Positions 11,483 to 21,638 of a stretch of DNA of 64,000 bases are shown here, piece after piece. Each line of letters starts with the position of its first letter. Position 1 is the stretch's first letter. Below the pieces are notes generated by a model. The model was not told where the DNA came from. It searched no databases and was given only the letters and a program-made list of their open reading frames with translations. The stretch is from contig NW_003546259.1 in NCBI RefSeq assembly GCF_000090795.2, positions 452,394-516,393 on the forward strand, written 5' to 3'. The position numbers were made by a program, and so were the translations under genes. This DNA is from Amphimedon queenslandica. Taxonomy: Eukaryota; Porifera; Demospongiae; Haplosclerida; Niphatidae.

Positions 11483-12048
11483 CCGTAGGTCGGGTTATAT
11501 TCGCGGCTGCTAATATTCGCGGTGATAAAAACTAATAAAGAAGTTCAATTAAATACCATGGAAACAAATTGATTGTTGCTATGACAATTGACCACGTGTT
11601 TATACAATTACAGTGTTCAGCAGCTAATTAGCTACTCTTGAGCAGTTTGAGTAGAGCCATCCAGACTCCAGTTCTGTATCTGTTATCTTCTTGTATAGAT
11701 GGACCGCTACCTTCGAGTTCTTCGCTACAAAATCACTGCTGGTCGGTCGGTCATGATTATAAACCACACCCAAGTTAATAAAACACTAACTAGAATGGGT
11801 GGAGAGTCCCAAGACACGGCGAGGCAGAGTGAGTAGAGTATTTCTGAAAAGAACTAGCTAAAGCAGCTTCAAAGAGTCCAAGGATTAGTAACAGCAAGAA
11901 GAATAACAACTCAAGAACACTGCAATCGGGTGCTGTGCTTCAATAACGCGCCGTTTTCAATTAAAATAGCATCTAGTTGCTATGGCAATTGCTAGCCGCG
12001 GGAAAAAATCGCGAATATTAGCAGCCGCGAATATAACCCGACCTACGG
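11483..12048. mobile_element. 566 bp MITE with 39-40 bp terminal inverted repeats, TA-flanked
   Basis: The left end starts CCGTAGGTCGGGTTATATTC and continues GCGGCTGCTAATATTCGCG; the reverse complement of the same sequence closes the element at 12048. TA flanks both sides (11481-11482 and 12049-12050). It has no coding capacity. It sits inside the larger HIRAN/transposase element, so it arrived later. TA duplication suggests mobilisation by a mariner- or PIF-type transposase. Confidence 0.92.
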
Positions 12049-12193
12049 TATATTATGCTATAAATACATGTATGTTGTATATTAAATAAATTTTTAAAAA
12101 ATGATCAAAAACGCTAAATTAAGTACCAGCCAAATGTCAGTTTCATGAAAATTGCTAAAATAAGTACACGCTAATAATTGTCTCCTTAAGGTA

Positions 12194-12945
12194 ATTACTC
12201 AAAATGGCGGGGTTTTATTTTGGCGAGTGGGTATCAAAGCACCAAAATTAATCCCTTCCAAATTCACCAACTGTACAGTAGTTTCTAACAAACTAACTTA
12301 ACATCAATAGACAAATTTATATGCAGGTGTGTAAACTACATTAAAGCTACTCATAAAGACAGCCCTACCACTTACAATAGCCTACCCCATTACCAATGAA
12401 AAAGTTGATATGGCAAATTATAATTAATTTTCATATTGTAAGAAGGCATTGATCTTAAAGCAGGCTAACACATGTACATGCATGACAATGTTTGAAATGA
12501 TTTTAATGAGTAAAACTAATGAAAAGAAACAATGAAATGCAACAATGACAAATGAGTTCAAGGATTACTTCACACTCTCACCAAAAGAAATAGATTACAC
12601 TCAGAATCAATGTACACTACATATAGCTATAGCTGGCTATTCCTTGTCAATAAGAAAATTACTTGGATGTCTGAGAATTGGTACAGTACAAAGACATAAA
12701 ACATCATAATAAGATTTAATATACATGTCTCTAATTTATGTAAGACAAGAAGAAGGTAGCCGAGTTAGTATTGCTCATTCTCAAACTGATGCACTAAACC
12801 ACATAATGCAACTGTTTTGATAAGGATTCAGCCACAAAGTAAACTACCAAATATTCTAAAAACAACTACAATACATGCATAAAATTTTACATTGTATAAA
12901 TGTATATAATAGTAATCTTTTGTACATAGGTGTGTCATGTATTGT
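12194..12945. other. No gene recognised
   Basis: AT-rich sequence with many TACATGTA-like words. No coding region or repeat structure seen. Confidence 0.5.
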
Positions 12946-12953
12946 TGAATGTA

Positions 12954-13313
12954 CATAGGCGGTTGCAGACTGAAAAGGTAGCATGGGATGGAAATTAAAG
13001 TGGTGCGTGAAGCGTGGTGCGTTTTTTGCCATTCTCCTTTTGATGTTAATAAAACGGTGTTTTCCTTCATTTTTGTGAAATACGAGTGTGGTCAAGACAG
13101 TTTCAAGCATACTGGTACATCTGACAACTTCTCGTGGCTTCTGAAAGCTCTGGGAACTGCTGAGATCATGATCAGTGAGCTAGATAACTTGGTTATGAGG
13201 CTTGGTAGTGACACAAGAGTCCAGGATTTGAGTACATGGACAGCTTGACTAATTGAGCAACCAAAATTAAGCTGGCCACAGCCCGGGCATACCCAGGCCT
13301 GGAACTGCCTATG
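12954..13313. mobile_element. 360 bp MITE with 8 bp target duplication
   Basis: The tips CATAGGCGGTTGCAG (left) and, reading inward from the right, CATAGGCAGTTCCAG are inverted repeats. The 8 bp TGAATGTA occurs exactly at 12946-12953 and 13314-13321. An 8 bp duplication points to a hAT-type transposase. The interior (about 13050-13230) is clearly similar to the interior of the element at 57512-57843, so both belong to one broader family. Confidence 0.9.
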
Positions 13314-13321
13314 TGAATGTA

Positions 13322-14339
13322 GCATGTGCATGTAGTTATGTGCATGATCTAATTTTTGTGAAGTCAATGATAATAATTCAAAACAATTAATAATCACAGC
13401 TCACTAATGCTACAGCGTATATGTATTCGTGTTTGTGCCTGAATAGTCCTGTTGCAAATACACGTTTAATCATGTACAATACAATGCTGAAGATTAAGTT
13501 TATTCAAAACTTCTTTTCTACTATGAGGCAGATTCTTCACTTTGATACATGTGTAAGATCCATGCAAATAAAGAGCCTAAAATTACATTCAAGGAATGTT
13601 TAGACATGGTTTTAAGACTCCTTGACTTGATCTGCCATTGTTAAGAAACAGTCAAACAGTATTTTCTATAGAATTTTAGCATAGCTCATGTTCAGTGGAT
13701 TGTCAAGTTCCTCGGGAAAGTCTTTTATACTACAGGGTATTTGACAAAATCACAAGGAAATATGCCTTTATTTTATAAATTTTGTAATACATAAATGTAC
13801 TTATGTTGTGTAAAAATGTTTCAAAAAATTTTACCATCATTCCAATCATCTCTGAATTTACAAAATCGTTGAAAAATTGTGCTAAAGGTCAAAGGCTATC
13901 TACACAAACTAAAGTATTGATCAAAAGCAACTATATGCATATAATATATTAACAAGAATTATAATTCCTTAATAGGGTATAGAACAGCCCAATAAAAGCT
14001 GATGCATAACCCATGATAACAGTACATTTGGTCAACTATAAACTAGGAGGTGCTGTCAGGAGGCACTCAATGCTTTACCATTGGTCAACTTTACAAATAA
14101 AGTACAATAAAAGAAGAAAATATAAACAACAACAAGGAAAAAGAAAAGAAATGTGACCAACAAACAACAAGAATATTATACGTATGAAATAAACTTTGCC
14201 TTGTCTAGGCTCAAACCAGACGTACAGTGGTTATAATTTTACAGTGTCAAGTTCTACGTGCTTGACCAAACTCTGAACAAACCAAGGTTTTGTTCTGTAA
14301 GCCATACCCACTAAACAAGTTAACCATTATAACTTTTAA
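13322..14339. other. No gene recognised
   Basis: AT-rich sequence with short frames only. I found no similarity, terminal repeats or splice-bounded coding. Confidence 0.5.
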
Positions 14340-14760
14340 TAATTGGCTAATGAAATAAGAAAAATATTGAGAATTCTCATCATTGTTCTTGTTGAAATTT
14401 GTCTTTGGCCCAATTTTCGAGTACATTTTACGTCATAAAAAAACAAAATTTTGATCCGAATGACCTGAAACTATTACACATTATCAGAACATGTGTAAGC
14501 ATTAGAAAAAATTTTAAAATGAAAAACTCTCCCCTATTTGTTTTTGGTAAAATTTGGCAGGTACCCGTACTATAGTACCAGGTTTTCTGCCCATTTTTTG
14601 ATACAAACTTGCTACACAACATAAGATGTACATGTATTTGTGTATCTAAAAATTATATAAACTGAGAATTCTCTAATAGTCATTTTTGTCGAAATTTGGC
14701 CACATATTTTGTACTATAGTATAGAGATTTTGGCTTAATTTTTGAGAAACTTTAAATGCT
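14340..14760. repeat. Degenerate tandem repeat, about three units
   Basis: Related segments of the form GAAATTTGGC, then TACTATAGTA, then GGTTTT-GGCC-ATTTTTGAG occur near 14391, 14549 and 14690. The unit is about 145-155 bases and quite diverged. Two units begin with GAGAATTCTC words. Confidence 0.6.
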
Positions 14761-15084
14761 TGTAAATAATCCAACCATTGATTGAAATAAGCTAAAATTT
14801 GCTACTCAGCATAAAAACATTATGCATCATTACATACATACCACCAAGCATTAAAAACATTACCTCATACAAACACAATGCTCCTTTTAATCCTGCAGGA
14901 TTGTTGATTGTTCCCATTCAAGTTAATTCTTCCTTGTTATTCGCAAGCACATCATGATTGACTTTTAACGTGGCAAAGACATCAATAAGATACCATTATT
15001 GTAAAGTCAGTGATGAAAAGATGTGGATAATAGCAATACTTACATAATATGAATTGATGAATTGCCTAGCAAATAGTAAATTTA
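14761..15084. other. No gene recognised
   Basis: AT-rich sequence without a recognisable feature. Confidence 0.5.
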
Positions 15085-15092
15085 CCTGGCAC

Positions 15093-15370
15093 CAGTGGCG
15101 GATCTATGGGGGGGCCAGGGGGGGCAATGCCCCCCCAAAAATTTTCTGGAGTAATATAAACTTTGGTTTACCTATGTAAACTGTGAAGCAGCTGCAGTAC
15201 TGGACTATGTAAACTATCTTTAAACCACAAAGGGGCTCATATTAGCAGGCTTAGTCTTCATAATTTTTACTTCCCAAAAAGTTTTGCACAAGCCTAGTTG
15301 GCCACACCCCTAATTACCCCTCCCATCTCACAATTGCCCCCCCAAAAATTAAATCCTAGATCCGCCCCTG
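15093..15370. mobile_element. 278 bp hAT-type MITE with 8 bp duplication
   Basis: The left tip CAGTGGCGGATCTA and the right tip (inward CAGGGGCGGATCTAGG) are inverted repeats. Next to them are G-runs at the left (15109-15123) and C-runs (15128-15134 and 15338-15344). The 8 bp CCTGGCAC is present exactly at 15085-15092 and 15371-15378. The CAGNGGCG tip and 8 bp duplication are typical of hAT elements. No coding capacity. Confidence 0.95.
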
Positions 15371-15378
15371 CCTGGCAC

Positions 15379-15999
15379 TACTAGTATAGTCAGGTGGAGC
15401 CTGAGTAAGAAGAGCATCTATAAAAAAAATCAGCATTGCCATTCAGCTAGCAAAAGATTTAGATTAGGTCAAGTGAGATTTAGTAGGCATCGTCTATTCA
15501 TCTTGAATTTGAAACAAAAATGGCCTTAGAAGACATGTGACTGAAGAAGCCTAAAATTTATTTCATCTTATGAGTGACTCATGACTGAAAAGTTGGCACA
15601 ATAATGTTGAAGTTAGAAAGTTGATAAAGTTTAGTAACTCTAGGTTACCATATTTCTGCTCCAGCACTTCTCAAAGCTGGGGGGGTAAAGGTTTAAAGGT
15701 CATAAGTAAGAGTTCAGAAATTCTACACATATTAATGAATTATAAGGTAAAAATCTACTGAAAAATAGTTTTATGTCAAAAGTCTCAGCACATTTGCTAT
15801 ATTTTGTAATTAGTTTCTCTTACTTTGTAAGCTTCTTATAGGCCTAGAACTTGCAGTTTTAAGTTTATATTTAAAAAAAATTAATTAGAAAGGGACAGAA
15901 TGAATGACAGACAGACAACAAAACTACTTAACACTAGCTTTTGCGGTGAGTCCAACATATGTAAGAAAATTATGGATCTAGTAATTTTAGAGTAACATT
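15379..15999. other. No gene recognised
   Basis: No coding region or element ends seen. Homopolymer-rich AT sequence. Confidence 0.5.
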
Positions 16000-17530
16000 A
16001 AAAGTTGTCATACATGTATGATTTATACAGTGATTTGGTATATATAATAATGTTCATTTAACATGTTAATGCTGCAATCAATGCTGTGCGCATTACATAT
16101 ATGTTCATACTTGCCAGCTGATGTTGCGTATTTTACTAATGCCGTTATCAATGCTGTGCACATTGTTAAGTTAATGCTCGCCAGCTGATGTTGCATATCT
16201 TTTGTGGATAATTGCTGTAATAAATGTGCATATTCTCACTAAAAAAAGTAAGTGTTTGCAAATTGGAAATTATTTTTGTACAATGATGTTATTCTATATT
16301 AAGTAAGTCATGAAAGTGTCTTAAGTGAGGATAGCATTAGTAAGCAATATTATGTGTATAATACACATGCATTTACATATATGTATTATCCAATCTGATG
16401 TATACATTGTATGTACTACCATTATCATTATCTTGTATGTCATATTCATATTTCAAAAAGGTACTTGACACAAGGACTACAACGTAGTGTTAAAGATTCA
16501 GGCCAGACTTTGAATGAGACTCAAAATTTGTTGGGGACTTTCCTCTTCCTGAGCAAATATATCTTGTTAGTTGTTTGCAATGTATGTTTGTGAGGTATGT
16601 CATGCATACCGTACGGATATAAAATTCCGTGGGGTATTGAAGATCTTAGATTTCGTGGATGACTTCTTAACCACAAAATGAATACCCTGGAAATGCTCAC
16701 TGTGCATGCGCAGCACGTGAAAATCAATGACTTAATAAAAGTGCACGAGCAAAAATGCGAAATTTAACCACCTCAAAATTAAAGAATTAAAAGCTTTTTA
16801 CTATATTACGAAATTTTATACCCGTACGTTGTTCATGTACATGTTTAATAAAGCATATTACTCATGTAGTGGTTTATTGATGTATTTCTTGTACTTGTAA
16901 TTGATGATTATCAATCAGTTATAGTGCCATGTACATACATATGTACCATAATGTAGTTTCAAACAATAGAAAAGTTGATTGATGCCATTGGTAATCCAGT
17001 TTGTTCACTATTACTTTTTGTGGTATTGTTATTATTAGCCTGTGTATTTACATAGCTTGCTTTTGACATGTTCTATTACTACGCTTTACAGGTAAGGACA
17101 GCTCAAAAGGATTTGTCATTAAGCAGTAATTTCTTTGCTTGATATTGGATTGTGCAATAATTGGGCTAGTTTGAATTTTTTGATTGTAACTGAAATACTT
17201 TATTAAGTGCAACTGAATGTTTTGTTGTAGCTACTCAATCAGTTGTTGTATCTCATTGCAGAAGGTGCCAGTTTCCAGCTTCATAGTTTTGACATTATCG
17301 TCTAAGTAATGGCATATGAAATAAGATTGAATATTGTGAGATTTCAAATGGTTATAGGTTATGATGGAGGCTTACATGCATATTGTTATAAATGTGGCCG
17401 CAGTAAGTACTTTATTTACTCAAGGAATCTTTTGTTCATTATTGTTAATTTTTATTACATAAATAAGTGGCAATATGTGCTTGCCTGTTTTCATTGACAA
17501 GAAGAAATGTTTGCACATTGAAATGTATTC
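16000..17530 (+). repeat. Dispersed repeat family, copy A
   Basis: Segments here (for example ATTGGTAATCCAGTTTGTTC near 16988 and the following GTATTGTTATTATTAGCCTG) recur at about 31560-31930 on the same strand and inverted at about 37080-37260. Weaker matches lie at 19680-20330 and 38560-39060. A 71-base unit (AATGCTGCAATCAATGCTGT) is tandemly doubled at about 16068-16209. The family carries no recognised coding region; its ends and class are unknown. Confidence 0.6.
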
Positions 17531-17810
17531 ATGTCTTTTGTAAAGTGTATTTGCATAATGCAGGTCTTCTTAATTCAGGATGGCAATTATTGGCAATGAT
17601 TGTCTACATTTCATATACATATATAATTCAATCACCTTAAAATGCATTGTGAAGCTATAGATGTAAATGTATATATAGTATGTGATGCTACAAACTTTTA
17701 TCGTACCATTAATATTAGTTACTATTTGTGACCAAAATTGACAAAAGGTACCGTTTGTAACAATAAATCAATTTTGAGATTTATGTACAAATTTGTAACA
17801 CAAGCTTTGC

Positions 17811-17999
17811 TTGTGCCAGTCACGAATTTCTCAGCTCTATCTGCCTTATGGTTGCTTAGTTACAGCCACTCAAAGAGGAAGGGGTAGTAGGAGCAGCCCA
17901 AATCATTTAGTGGAGAAAAAGCGCTTTGAAGATTTTATTAGAGGTATCTGTATTCTTCTGTGTCACAAAAAAGGAAAATGGCCTTCTTGTGCTTGGTGA
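17811..17999 (+). CDS. Unrecognised short conserved frame in GTGACC element copy 1
   Basis: This 62-residue frame contains LPYGCLVTATQRGRGSRSSP, then VEKKRFEDFIRG, and ends KGKWPSCAW at a stop. The inverted relative at 27452-27640 reads LPYGCLVTAPQRGRGSRSSP, VEKKRFKNFIRS and KGKWPSPAW and stops at the same place. Conservation of frame and stop between two diverged copies suggests a real exon, probably the last exon of an element gene read outside-in from this end. I do not recognise a family. No splice partner is proven. Confidence 0.5.
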   Translation: MCQSRISQLYLPYGCLVTATQRGRGSRSSPNHLVEKKRFEDFIRGICILLCHKKGKWPSCAW

Positions 18000-18087
18000 A
18001 GGCTTCAATTCCATGTTACTGCTTTTATTCAAGCTGAAAAGACAAACAAGGTCAGTCACAGTTATAGTTTAAGGTCTATAAATACTT

Positions 18088-18360
18088 TTGTAACGCCTTA
18101 CTACCCGAGCAACTCTTTATTCGCTTGAGTGAGTCATGGTTAGCTTGAGCAACTCCTTGTTAGCTCTAGCAACTCTGTTAGCTCAATGGATTTAGAGTGA
18201 GCTCTACAGTGCCTCTGTTAACTAATGAAACTTTGCGTTAGCTCTAGAGACTGTGTTTGCTTGACCAACCCTGTATGTGTTCGAATGACTTGGTGTTAAC
18301 TAGAGCCTACCCTTTGTTAGCTCTACTTAGCTATAGCAACTTAGTAAAAGGTCCAAACAC
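18088..18360. repeat. Degenerate minisatellite of GTTAGCTCGAGCAACTC units
   Basis: About ten units of roughly 24-26 bases built around TTAGCTCTAGCAACTCTGTT. The inverted relative carries the matching array at about 27065-27360. Units are diverged, so the array is old. Confidence 0.8.
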
Positions 18361-18789
18361 CCTGTAGAAACTTTAAAGAAAGTAGTTAAGCTTGTAGAAT
18401 CTTGTCATAAAATAATAGTTATTATAAATAAACATTGGTGTGTCTAAGTGTTATTATTATTTCAATCTTCCACTCCACGGAAAGGACTTCAGTCAATTCA
18501 AGGACCTAAAGTAAAGCAACACCCACAAAGATACAAGATAATCAAAGAACAGTCATGAAGTAAGTTTGAGAGAAAGTGAAAAAATGAGAAGTTGTATTGG
18601 TTATACTGTACTGTGTATTATTGTGTATTATAATACATGTAACTTACCATGACTGTGAGTGAGTGACAGAGACACAAGACTATCTTAGGGTACTTGCATT
18701 GATTATACTGTACATGAAGGTAGGTGTATGATTGTGTATAGTAAATTTAGTAATACATGTATCTTACTGTGACAATGAGTGAGTGACAA

Positions 18790-19075
18790 TGAGTCTTCCA
18801 CTTTCCTCTCATTCCTTTCTTAAGTCTCTTTCTCTCTTGACCACGTACCTCGTTGTCCTCCACTGGTTCTTCAAGACGTCTCACTTCATCCTCCATGTCT
18901 TGTGGTAAGTCAAACCCAATCATGTTTTGATCTTCACTTATTCCACTTACGTCTTGGTCATGGCTTCACCCAGACTCATGTAGGTTTCCTGTGAAATCTG
19001 TTATCTCTTGGTCTACTCCAACTTTGTCAGCATCACTGTTCCCATTATTACAGCTAGTTTCATTATCCATGACAA
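18790..19075 (-). CDS. Unrecognised acidic exon in GTGACC element copy 1
   Basis: From an ATG at 19075 the minus strand reads MDNETSCNNGNSDADKVGVD, later QDVSGISEDQNMIGFDLPQD and RRLEEPVEDNE, followed by GAG-GTACGT, a good splice donor. One in-frame stop (near 18968) interrupts it. Copy 2 has the counterpart at about 24971-25175 on the plus strand (MDNNDDGNSS, and again EDYE before GTACCT). The retained start and donor-like site suggest the first exon of the element's own gene. The protein is acidic with no recognised domain. Confidence 0.5.
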
Positions 19076-19675
19076 TTTCTGTTCATTTTTAATGTTAATG
19101 ATGATATTTATGATACTGTATTGCTTGTAGTTCTTTAGTTGTATTGCATAATGTACAATTTAGTTAAGCTTTAGTGCTATGTAGGTGTCAAGTTAGTTTT
19201 TAAGTATTCATATTGTGCTATTTGCATCAGTATCTTACTGCTGATTATTGAAGTAGTCTTGTAGCATCTCTAGCTTGTACTGTTTGCCCTTCTACCTTCC
19301 TCCTAATGTAGTAAATGTCAGTTTTCCTTGCTTTTTCATAGTTATAGAAAGGTATTGACTGTTCATCATTTCTCTGTAACCATGGTGAGTTGCTAGGTTA
19401 CCTATCATGGCCATGACTACCTGTTCATTTCCATTGGACGGACGGTTTGACGCGCTCCATGTACTGCAATGGCTAAAGGATCTTATAGCTTTATTCTCAG
19501 GAAGTGCAAGGAGTATAGCGGTGTCTTTAGCATTAATTCATAGCTTATAGTCCCTAGAATCACTCTGTGAAAAGCTATTTTTCGACCAATGACACGACGC
19601 ACAAATTGACTTATTATCACTCTACTGATAAATTTAATAATGCGACAAGTGGTACCTTTTATCAATTATGGTCAC

Positions 19676-20419
19676 ATTTGCATATTTAACATTCATAACA
19701 CAGGTACATATTTCACACAAGGATTGTGTACAAATATAGCGTGAAAAAGTAAGTTCTGACTTGGAACGTGACTCAAAAGGTGATGGGGATGTTCCTCTTT
19801 GTGAGCACATGTATTTATTTTGTTAGTGGTTTATAATGTATGTTTAGGACGAACATGAAGTTTTATGCAGATGTTTAATATAGCACATTGTTCATGAAGC
19901 TGATTTTTAATTCATGTCTTGTACTTTCAGTTTTTGATGATTATTATGCATATATTTTATTTTTTTAAAGTTTGATGCATAGTATGTATGATGGAGTTAC
20001 AAGAAATACAAAAGTTAAGGTACAAGTGGCTGTAATTCTAATCTTTCTTTCTTGATACCACTATAGGAAATAAAAAGTTGTTCAACTTCTGCCTTTTTCA
20101 AATGTTTATCATGCACAATTTAGCAATAATAGATCATTGAACTTTAAATATTATAAAAAGTATGGGTAAATAACTTTTCATTTTTTATGAACTGCCTGGT
20201 AATTAGTAAGCCACTTTTCTCCCTTTTGTCTCGTAGATTTAGCTGCAATTGAAGCCCATGTTCTGTTGTACAGCGTATAGGTGAAACAAATGCTGAAAAA
20301 AACAATTTCATTGCTGAAAAAGCTATTTAATAAATTTTGTCATGGCTTTATGTCATAAATTAATTTGGAGGGAAATTTTAAGTGACAGGTGTGGTTAGTT
20401 TAGACATAAAAATATATTT
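19676..20419 (+). repeat. Dispersed repeat family, partial copy B
   Basis: Parts at about 19740-19960 follow the order of words at about 16505-16910 (GACTCAAAA, CTTTGTGAGCA, TTGTTAGTGGTTTATAATGT, TTGTACTTTCAGTTTTTGATGA), diverged. No gene seen. Confidence 0.55.
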
Positions 20420-21168
20420 GTGACCATAATTGACAAAAGGGCCCTTGTGTCGCATTATTAAATTTTTCAGTATACTGATAAGTCAACTCGCGCGTTGATT
20501 GAAAAATAGCTTTTTGCTCCTAGTAATTCTAGAGACCATAAGCTATGATGTAATGCCAAAAACGCCGCTATACTCCTTGCAGTTCTTGAAAAAGAAGCTA
20601 CCAGATCCTCCAACCATTGCTGTGCATGGAGCGCGTCAAACTGGCCATCACACGGAGGTGCACAGGGCGTCATGGCAACGAAAGGTATTCTAGCACCTTA
20701 CCATGGTTACAAGGAACTATAAACAACCATTATCTCTGCACAAGTATGGAGAAAGCAAGGCAAACTGGCCTTGTACTATGCAAGGAGCAAGGTAGAAAGG
20801 CTAACACTACAAGTTGGAGATGCCATAAGACTATTTTGATAATCAGCAGTAAGTAATCGCGCAAAAAAACACAATGAATAAAAAAACTTACTTGATACCT
20901 AGTCAGAAACAATACTAACCACTTAACAATACAATAGTATGCTTCAACTACTTTATACTATACAACATAAATACTACAAGCAACATAGTAGTCATAATTA
21001 TCATTCTTAATAATAAAAGTCAATTGAAATTGTCGGCTGACCTTAAAACCTGGACTGGACAGGACCGGACCGGACTGTAAATTTCAAAAATGAGCCATTT
21101 TATTCTCCACCCACTTATATAAACTATTAAGTTTATTATTAACTACTATTTATTATTGTTAAATAAAT

Positions 21169-21582
21169 GTGACCTGATATGAGAAAACCAGCTCCAAAAT
21201 AGAAAATTGAGATTTATGGTTTTCTTAATTAAGCAAAGTTTTTCCTATCTTTTGGTCTTTCTTTCATGTCATATGACACATCTAGTGCTGAGTTATGCTT
21301 ATTTATGCAACAAGAAGTCTAAACGAATGAAATTGAGTTACAGCCATTTTTATCATTATATCTTGCATTATTTACATGGTACACAACAAAAAGAAAGGTC
21401 TGTAAATGACCTTTTTTAAGTTATTTTAGGCAAACTTGGTATCAAATGAAAGGAATTTCTTTATACAATATATATTTGGTATAATCTCAGTTTTGATAAC
21501 GTACCGCTGTCACAACTTTAAGAAGCCATGTCTCTAATTGATGATTCCCGCAGATAGCCTGGTTTTCTCATATTGGGTCACA
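21169..21582. mobile_element. 414 bp MITE, AAAT-flanked
   Basis: The tips GTGACCTGATATGAGAAAAC (left) and GTGACCCAATATGAGAAAAC (right, inward) are inverted repeats flanked by AAAT on both sides (21165-21168, 21583-21586). It lies inside the MULE near its left end. A relative starts at 42340. The first six bases (GTGACC) match the tips of the larger elements around it, which may mean a common mobilising enzyme. Confidence 0.85.
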
Positions 21583-21638
21583 AATGATTAAATGAATGAT
21601 AATGATAGTTTTATGATTATGATACCATGAGAGTATTT

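Larger units (their letters stand above)
9258..12191. mobile_element. Tc1/mariner-superfamily (pogo/Jerky-like) transposon with HIRAN cargo
   Basis: The left tip CCTTAAGGAGACAATT (9258-9273) is matched by its exact reverse complement ending at 12191. Both are flanked by TA (9256-9257 and 12192-12193), the target duplication of this superfamily. The element is 2,934 bp. Further in, the ends share a looser inverted similarity (TTTAATTTAGCGAATTTTAGC on the left against CTTAATTTAGCG near 12112 on the right). It holds a HIRAN gene on the minus strand and a DD35D transposase on the plus strand, diverging from a 136 bp shared upstream region. A 566 bp MITE sits between the transposase stop and the right tip. 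The transposase is broken, so this copy would depend on another for movement. Confidence 0.92.
17728..19675. mobile_element. 1.95 kb element with GTGACC tips, ATTT-flanked (copy 1)
   Basis: The left tip GTGACCAAAATTGACAAAAG continues GTACC; the right end, read inward, begins GTGACCATAATTGATAAAAG and continues GTACC. Both sides are flanked by ATTT (17724-17727 and 19676-19679). An inverted, longer relative lies at 20420-27726. Two conserved coding pieces and a minisatellite recur in both copies. I could not assign it to a known superfamily. It holds no recognised transposase. Confidence 0.8.

Noticed and set aside
16064-16210. Possible CRISPR-like array from repeated words
   Set aside because: There are only two units with no regular spacers, and the repeat belongs to a dispersed eukaryotic family.
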